This document shows, piece after piece, positions 58,031-64,000 of a DNA stretch of 64,000 nucleotides (within the stretch, counting starts at the first letter, position 1; every line of letters begins with the position of its first letter). The stretch lies in NCBI GenBank assembly GCA_001643675.2, contig LSRY02000023.1, positions 227,501-291,500 of the forward strand, given 5' to 3'. The notes under the pieces were generated by a model, which did no database searches, had not been told where the DNA came from, and worked only from the letters and a program-made list of their open reading frames with translations. This DNA is from Monocercomonoides exilis (lineage: Eukaryota; Preaxostyla; Oxymonadida; Polymastigidae). Both the position numbers and the translations under genes were made by a program.

Positions 58031-60112
58031 TCATTTATCTCCTGTTGCAGTCTTCATCCATTCTGGTGGTTCTGTCTTGATATTTGCAAGCCAATACATG
58101 GCCATCGTTAATCCATCGTTATTTTTCATCTTTTTATCATGCCTCATCCACTTTGGCGGCTCAGTCTTGACATGTTCGATCCATATCATGGCCATCGTTG
58201 CGCCATACTGATCACAGAGTGTATTTTTGTGCCTCATCCACTTTGGCGGCTCAGTCTTGATATGATCAATCCAGAACATGGCCATCGTTGCGCCAAACTT
58301 ATTGCCAAGTGTATTTTTGTGCCTCATCCATTCTGGTGGTTCTGTTTGCACAAATTCAATCCACAACATAGCCATTGTTGAGCCAAGGTTTGTGCAGAGA
58401 GAATTTTTGTGCCTCATCCATTTCGGAGGTTCTGTCTTGACATGTTCGATCCATATCATGGCCATTGTTGCACCATTCTCATCAGAAAGCGTGTTTACAT
58501 GCCTCATCCATTCGGGTGGTTTTGTTTTCACAAACAGAATCCACATCATGGCCATGGTTCTTCCATTCTTATCAGCAACTGTGACGCCATGTCGCATCCA
58601 CATTGGCGGTTCTGTATTCACAGCTGCGATCCACATCATGGCCATTGTCCATCCGTCTTTTTCAGCAAGCGTAATGTCATGTCTCATCCATTCTGGTGGG
58701 TCAGTTTGAACAAACTGAATCCAAAACATAGCTATCGTCCATCCGTCTTTATCTTTAAGTGTAATATCATGCCTCATCCATTCTGGTGGTTCTGTTTGAA
58801 CAAACTGAATCCACAACATGGCCATTGTTCCACATCTTCCTCTTCCAAGTGTAATATCGTGTCTCATCCATTTAGGTGGTTCGGTTTTAAATTTTTCAAT
58901 CCAATTCATTGCTGCTGTTTTTCCTTTTCCATCTTCAATTGTGATTTCCTGGAGCATCCATTCAGGAGGCTTTTGTTTCATGTTTTCGATCCAACACTTC
59001 GCAATTTTCAACCAATCTTCATCGCCAGTTGCTATCCCTCGCCTTGACCATTCCGGTGGCTCTGCTCGAACAAATTCTATCCAGTTTGTCGCCATTATCA
59101 ATCCGTTTTTATCTCCAAGCCTTGCGTCATGTCTCATCCACTCAGGTGGTTCTGTATTCACATTTCGTATCCAATGCATGGCCATTGTTATGCCATCCTT
59201 GTCGCCAAGTGTATTATAATGTCTCATCCACTCCGGCGGTTCAGTTTTAACAAACTTAATCCATATCATGGCCATGGTAGTTCCATTCTCATCAGCAACT
59301 GTGATGTCATGTCGCATCCATTTAGGTGGCTCTGCCTTAACAAGCAAAATCCAAGACATGGCCATTGTCTGCCCATCTATGCCACAAAGTGTATTGTCGT
59401 GCCTCATCCACTCTGGTGGTTCAGTTTTATTTTCCGCAATCCAACGCATAGCCTTTGTTCTTCCCCCTTCGTCACAAATAGTGTTATTGTGAGGTTCCAG
59501 TTCTTGTGATTTTAATGTTCTCAAGCAAATCCACACTATTAAAAGTGCAATCGCAAGAGCGATGCATCTCTTGACAATGCTAAAGGAATCATCTTTTTTC
59601 ATCCAAGCTGGAAGTTCAGCTTCGGTATATCTCGCCCAGTACATGCAAATTGTCCATTTTTTGTTGTCAACAATTTTTGCTCCATGCCTCATCCAATCCG
59701 GCGGCTCTGTTTTAACAAAATATATCCAGTACATGGCTGCTGTCATGCCATATATATCTTGAATCGATGATTTGTGTCTCATCCATTTTGGTGGTTCTGT
59801 TCCAACATGGATAACCCATGTCATCGCCATTGTTTGTCCAAATTTATCTGCAACTGTGCTGCCGTGCCTGATGCCTTCTGGTGGTTCTGTTTTATGATCA
59901 ATAATCCAGTTCATTGCTTCTGTTCTGCCATCCTTCTCCCTTTTTGATGGACTGTGCAAATTTTCCAATTGAGGATCTGCTTTATTCTCTTTCATCCGCC
60001 TCATTGTTTCTGAATTTCTTTCCTCGTCTATTTTTGAAATATCGTTTTTTTTCTTTCGCAAGTCTGCTTTGTCATCCATTTCTGCGTTTAATTCTCCAAT
60101 GTTGCAGCTCAT
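58031..60112 (-). CDS. Protein of about twenty 30-residue W/PP repeats with an internal membrane-like segment
   Basis: A single exon of 693 residues (MSCNIGELNAEMDDKADLRK...), ending in TGA. Residues 1-60 are charged and non-repetitive. From about residue 61 to the end there are about 20 repeats of exactly 30 residues with consensus GxTxAMxWIxxVKTEPPxWMRHxxTLxD, and the DNA repeats every 90 bp. Four repeats precede a hydrophobic stretch at about 181-198 (VKRCIALAIALLIVWICLRT); sixteen follow. The last repeat is cut off at EPPEWMKTATGDK. The pattern resembles, from memory, PPxxWxHDP...GxTVAM repeats annotated as ankyrin-like in trichomonads and some gut bacteria, so a helical protein-binding solenoid is likely. 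The 30-residue period and the WI position differ from true ankyrin (33). No enzyme domain. Confidence 0.8.
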   Translation of the reverse strand: MSCNIGELNAEMDDKADLRKKKNDISKIDEERNSETMRRMKENKADPQLENLHSPSKREKDGRTEAMNWIIDHKTEPPEGIRHGSTVADKFGQTMAMTWVIHVGTEPPKWMRHKSSIQDIYGMTAAMYWIYFVKTEPPDWMRHGAKIVDNKKWTICMYWARYTEAELPAWMKKDDSFSIVKRCIALAIALLIVWICLRTLKSQELEPHNNTICDEGGRTKAMRWIAENKTEPPEWMRHDNTLCGIDGQTMAMSWILLVKAEPPKWMRHDITVADENGTTMAMIWIKFVKTEPPEWMRHYNTLGDKDGITMAMHWIRNVNTEPPEWMRHDARLGDKNGLIMATNWIEFVRAEPPEWSRRGIATGDEDWLKIAKCWIENMKQKPPEWMLQEITIEDGKGKTAAMNWIEKFKTEPPKWMRHDITLGRGRCGTMAMLWIQFVQTEPPEWMRHDITLKDKDGWTIAMFWIQFVQTDPPEWMRHDITLAEKDGWTMAMMWIAAVNTEPPMWMRHGVTVADKNGRTMAMMWILFVKTKPPEWMRHVNTLSDENGATMAMIWIEHVKTEPPKWMRHKNSLCTNLGSTMAMLWIEFVQTEPPEWMRHKNTLGNKFGATMAMFWIDHIKTEPPKWMRHKNTLCDQYGATMAMIWIEHVKTEPPKWMRHDKKMKNNDGLTMAMYWLANIKTEPPEWMKTATGDK

Positions 60113-61521
60113 TCTATTGCTCGTGTTGGAAAAAAAAAGATTATTAAAAAAGATTATTAATTGATAATAAAATTATACTTTCGATCAAATAATGTGAATA
60201 ATATTTGAATCGACTTTTTGTCTTCTTTTGAAATTCTCAGTTGTTAATTTTTTCACGACTTTCAAAACACACATTTCAAAAGGAAAAACCCGAGCAAATA
60301 AATTTTGAAAAAAATGAAGAAAAAGACAGAAAAGCACAACAAAATTGTATTTTGCATGATTGTCAGGGGGAAAAAAATAATAAGTGTCTTTCAGCCCATA
60401 CCAACAGCAGAAAATGCGTTTATTGACAAAAGAAATATGAAAAGGGATATGCATTCATTGACCTTTGAAGTGGTCATTTCCTTTCTATGTGTTGCAATCA
60501 TATTCACCGTGTTGAAATCTTGCTTTTATCCAAAACGAAATGTACGTGATCATTTTCGTTTTGCTCACATGAAGTGCAAAGAAATTTCATGTTTCGGAAC
60601 AGCAAAATGCCATTCAGTCGGGAAATGAATATGGCGTGAACACTTTACAACTCAATCATTTGTTGATAGTCATGAAACAAAATTGTTTTGAATTGGGATC
60701 TGTGTGTTTTGCAAAGGAAAGATTTTCTGGCCTGGTGAACAACCTATTGTTTTAATGGAACAACATGAGCGCATCCTTTGCGGAAGAAACGTCAGTAATT
60801 TTAAAGAAGCATTTGAAATATAGTCTGATGTTTGCCATTCGGTTTATGAAAAATTTTTGAGCAAAAACGATTTTTGTTTTTTTTGACAAATGGAAGGCGC
60901 AGAAATCAACGAAAATGAATACAAGCTGGATGCTTCTTAATATTTTGCATAAATCTGGTTGAGATAGCTCGCAACAGTGGGAAATGTGCAGAATGAAGGG
61001 GTTGGAAAGGGGAATTGGAAATGTTGTCTTTTGACGAAAATCACATTTTTGATGAATGAGAAAGATGGAATTTGAACAGAAAATATAAATTTCACATTTT
61101 TCAGAAGGGAAAGAAATCGAATTATCTGATGGAGAAATGACTTCTGAAAAGGATGGCTGATGAATCTGTTGGAAAAGGAAGGAATGATGAATTTTTATTG
61201 AAGAAATCCGTTGCCAAGGGGGAAAAATATGGGGAAAATATATTTTGAACAAGTCTCTGAAGGTTTGCTGTTTCTTTTTTTTTTGAATTGATTGTTCATT
61301 TTTATTCAGGTTGTTGAAAGGACGAGGGATTTGATGGCTTTGAAGTAGCAAAACTGGAAAGAAAGTTAAGGACTGATGAAATATGAGATAACACGAAGAT
61401 GCCAGGCATCGGACTTTGGCAAAGAATAAGTTTTTGAGGAAAGGAGATTTGAGTGAACGAAGAGAAGCGAAAGAGGAAGATGTGGAATGAAAATGGGATT
61501 GGCATGCGTTTCCTATTTTTA

Positions 61522-61525
<4 letters not shown>
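60113..61525. other. No supported gene
   Basis: Upstream flank of the repeat gene, then weakly purine-biased sequence. ORFs at 60305-60628 (+) and 61351-60752 (-) show no domain and no splice support. Confidence 0.45.

Positions 61526-61604
<79 letters not shown>
61526..61604. repeat. (GA)n microsatellite
   Basis: About 39 uninterrupted GA units. Confidence 0.95.
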
Positions 61605-61606
<2 letters not shown>

Positions 61607-62109
61607 GGTTGAGCTGAGGTTGTTACGAATTTGAGGAATGTCGTTTGTCAGAAAAAGATGCGAAAATCAGAAGAAGAGAATTTCAACGGATACCTCCGTT
61701 GATGCTAATTGACACTCATTTTCACATTTTTTAACATTCAATCATCTCATCGAATTCGTTGATTGCCACAACATTATCTTTCATTGTTGCTCCAACATCA
61801 CATCATACAACTTCATCGTCATCATTCACATTGTTTGTGAGTATTTCTTCGTAATTCACATTTTCGTCAGAGATAAATGGAGAAATGAAGAAGAGGGGGA
61901 TTTCTTCAGAAATGAAAAAGGATGAAAATGAGAAGATGGGAACAGAAGAAGGAAAAAGAAAGAAGACTGTTTTTGACGCGGAGAGAAAGATAAAGATAAA
62001 GAGAAATATGATCAAATTCTGAGAGGATTTAGAATGACAAGGATAAAATGGAAAGGGGGAGAAGTTGGAAGAGAAGAGGACGATGAACTGGAATAGGATG
62101 AAGATACTG
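61605..62109. other. No supported gene
   Basis: Mixed A/G-rich sequence. A short minus ORF at 62015-61803 has hydrophobic/Ser composition only. Confidence 0.4.
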
Positions 62110-62149
62110 AAGAAGAAGAAGAAGAAGAAGAAGAAGAAGAAGAAGAAGG
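62110..62149. repeat. (GAA)n tract at the edge of duplicated segment B
   Basis: About 13 GAA units on the plus strand (TTC on minus), directly adjoining the inner edge of copy B. Copy A ends at 49345 in a similar but shorter TTC/TCG tract. Confidence 0.8.
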
Positions 62150-62154
62150 AGAAA

Positions 62155-63911
62155 CGAAACTATAATGCAGATCCTCTTCTGCCATCTTCAATACCATGGA
62201 AACATCCATAAGAACAACCGCTGAGAAAGCGTGGTCTGTTTGAAATGGCGGACGAAGCATCATAGCCGCGTAAACCCATCATCTGTACAGCATTTGACTG
62301 TCTTCTCTGAATAAACTCCTCTTCTGTACCGAGCCTCTTGTCTAACTTTTTGAATGAATCCTGCGTCGACCCTTCTTCACATCCGCCTCCATTCACTTGC
62401 CTCGCCATATCAGCTGTTTATCCGCATCAGACGCCCCATCAAACACACTCCCAAACGCATGCACTGATAGTGTCGCAGAACAATTGCTCAGAATCTCCTT
62501 CGCATTACCTGCTTCTACTCCTTTTCTGCTCTGCCGTGCAGCTTCAATTCCCTTCTCCGATATGAATTTTACCTTCACCTAATCATCTGTACTCCATCAC
62601 AATAGACGCTGTCATTCAACAGCACAGTGGCTGTGGCTGCATTACAATGTGCGCATTCGCAAGGTGGATCAGCTCATCCTGGCTGATAAAGATATCAATC
62701 GCAAACTCGAACTCCTCTGCTTTGTGCTCGAACCATTCAACAAGCACGAAAACCATAGCCGCCAAATCTTCCACAATCGTCTGCTTCATCCCTGCTTCGC
62801 TCTTAGTCCCATGCTGCATGAGGATCTCACATGGCTATAAAGTTTAATTCCTCTTCGACTTTGTTCCTCAACTGGATCTCCACCATTTCATCTGCATTTT
62901 TGCACAGCTTCAAGGCAGCTGCATGTTCAGCTCTCCCAGCGCATCCAAGGTCTTCCCGTATCCAATGCGCACACGCATCATTTACTGATTGTCTTTTCAG
63001 TTCAAGGCACTGCTCTTCGGCCCTCGACCAGATAGAACAACCACGGCACTCCGCTCTTCTATCTGCACTCAATTTTTCCTCCATTTTCCTCCTCTTTCTC
63101 CTCTTCTTCTTATCACTCCTCATTAAGCAAACGACTTTTTTCACCAGACTTCTTCATCGGGTTTATCTTTTACCTCAATTATTATCAAATGATCAACTGA
63201 TATTTCCACCTGTTCCTCATACTTCCTTCACTTCCATCTGAAGCTATACCCAAAGACCCGTCTGCTTCTTCTTCTTCTGCTTTCCTGAAATCTCCCATTG
63301 AATGCCATTATCTGGTGAAGTTCAAAACACTTCAGGTTCCACTGAATGCTGCTTGTCAGCCTCTATCCACGCCCTCGCCTTCACAAACCTCAGTTCACTC
63401 AGCCCAATTACCTCCACAACCAGCAGAGCCATCGCTTCTTCCAGCTTTCCCTGTTTCTCTTTGATTCCTTCCAAACTCTCTGTGAGCTTTCTGATAGCCG
63501 CCTTTCTCCTCATTCCCTTCACCTTCCTCTGCCTCTTCTCACTCTTCCAGCTCCTCCAGCACAATCGTTGCTGGCGATAGAACCACATCCTCCATTCTCA
63601 TCCCTTCCATCCACAGCCCTTTCTCCACAATTTCCACCACTTCACACACTGCCACCCCTCGCCACATCACTTCATCGTCCAGCTTCACCACCAAATATTT
63701 CAATTGAGACGATCACCATATCTGTAGCGACGGGTCAAACAGATCGCAGATTGAAGGGAACGCATTCACATCTGCTGCCGCAAAGATCCGCTTGCTCCCC
63801 GACTTCGTGCCCACCGACGCTGCAAGCGAAGGAAGCGGGGCGACCAACGGAACCGAAAGCATCGCTGAAAGCGCCACATCGTATGCACACACAACACCCC
63901 CATACAGCACC
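62155..63911 (-). repeat. Inverted segmental duplication, copy B (decayed gene inside)
   Basis: Reverse-complement partner of 47508-49345. Pieces conserved on the minus strand include ADKQLIWRGK (62578-62393), MVFVLVEWFEHKAEEFEF (62819-62616), CGCSIWSRAEEQCLELKR-like sequence (63144-62827), KEKQGKLEEAMALLVVEVIG (63588-63322) and LYGGVVCAYDVALSAMLSV (63973-63713). Only a few substitutions separate A and B over about 750 bp (for example Ser for Arg in KSEAGMK). Beyond 63911 the match to A continues at clearly lower identity to the window edge. Confidence 0.8.
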
Positions 63912-64000
63912 GCACGCAGCACCGCAACATATCCATATAAGCGTCTGCAGTGCAAGCGGCATGTGCTGCACATTCACACCAGCCGCCTCAGACATCACAA

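Noticed and set aside
58011-59762. Plus-strand ORFs with His/Cys/Ser repeats opposite the W/PP repeat gene
   Set aside because: Each is broken, while the minus frame is open for 693 codons with a precise 30-residue repeat.
58090-59900. CRISPR array suggested by the 90-bp periodic repeat
   Set aside because: There are no short identical repeats with unique spacers. The period is a coding repeat in a eukaryotic genome.
12643-60112. Reassigned genetic code with TAA/TAG as glutamine, as in some Preaxostyla
   Set aside because: Long ORFs (2867, 1604, 1128 codons) encode many Gln with CAA/CAG and contain no TAA/TAG. Three spliced genes end naturally at TAA or TAG.
27-63998. tRNA or rRNA genes
   Set aside because: I looked for GGTTCGA-type T-arm boxes and found only chance matches (for example near 48766) without a cloverleaf; no rRNA core sequences were recognised. 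A tRNAscan/Infernal run would settle it.

Overview
This is AT-rich nuclear DNA from a microbial eukaryote. I could splice seven genes by eye. They hold 24 small GT-AG introns of 50-263 nt, and in each case the reading frame stays open across the join. One gene has ten introns in 2.7 kb. TGA, TAA and TAG all end genes, with TGA most common. Three sets of genes are, from memory, typical of Preaxostyla (oxymonads such as Monocercomonoides or Blattamonas): large secreted parallel beta-helix proteins with a C-terminal kinase-like tail, a 'HHQEHHNLTR' family, and many decayed copies of both. An oxymonad is my best inference. Trichomonads share some of these families but have far fewer introns.

Layout. 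1-3.2 kb: a Ser-codon repeat ORF running off the left edge, then a seven-exon coiled-coil gene. 3.2-12.6 kb: a gene-poor block with two facing arms. These carry a 160-bp inverted repeat (5204-5363 / 10928-11087) and an outer pair (4034-4190 / 11788-11943), and they enclose decayed beta-helix modules. 12.6-44.9 kb: the gene-rich core. In order it holds an 8.6-kb intronless beta-helix receptor with a membrane segment and pseudokinase tail (+); a 1604-residue Ser-rich protein (-); a coiled-coil protein (-); an MRG15/Eaf3-type chromatin protein (-); an S41-peptidase-like membrane protein (+), whose start lies only 68 bp from the MRG start; a Pumilio RNA-binding protein with an RGG tail (-); a ten-intron coiled-coil gene (-); a small nuclear-looking acidic/basic protein (+); and a frameshifted 'HHQEHHNLTR' family copy (-).

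44.9-64 kb is repeat territory. A 1.44-kb foldback element (45541-46980) carries a nested 450-bp element flanked by TA, with pogo/Tc1-mariner-like ends. A segment of about 1.8 kb occurs twice in opposite orientation (47508-49345 and 62155-63911). Between them lie a broken Ser-rich ORF, further beta-helix remnants on both strands, and one intact gene. That gene encodes about 20 copies of a 30-residue W/PP repeat interrupted by a hydrophobic segment, and it is the least familiar protein here.

The core genes look like housekeeping and regulatory functions: histone-mark reading, mRNA regulation, cytoskeletal coiled coils and surface proteins. The flanks look like a nursery and graveyard for surface-protein modules, with Ser-codon trinucleotide tracts sitting at several of the broken edges.
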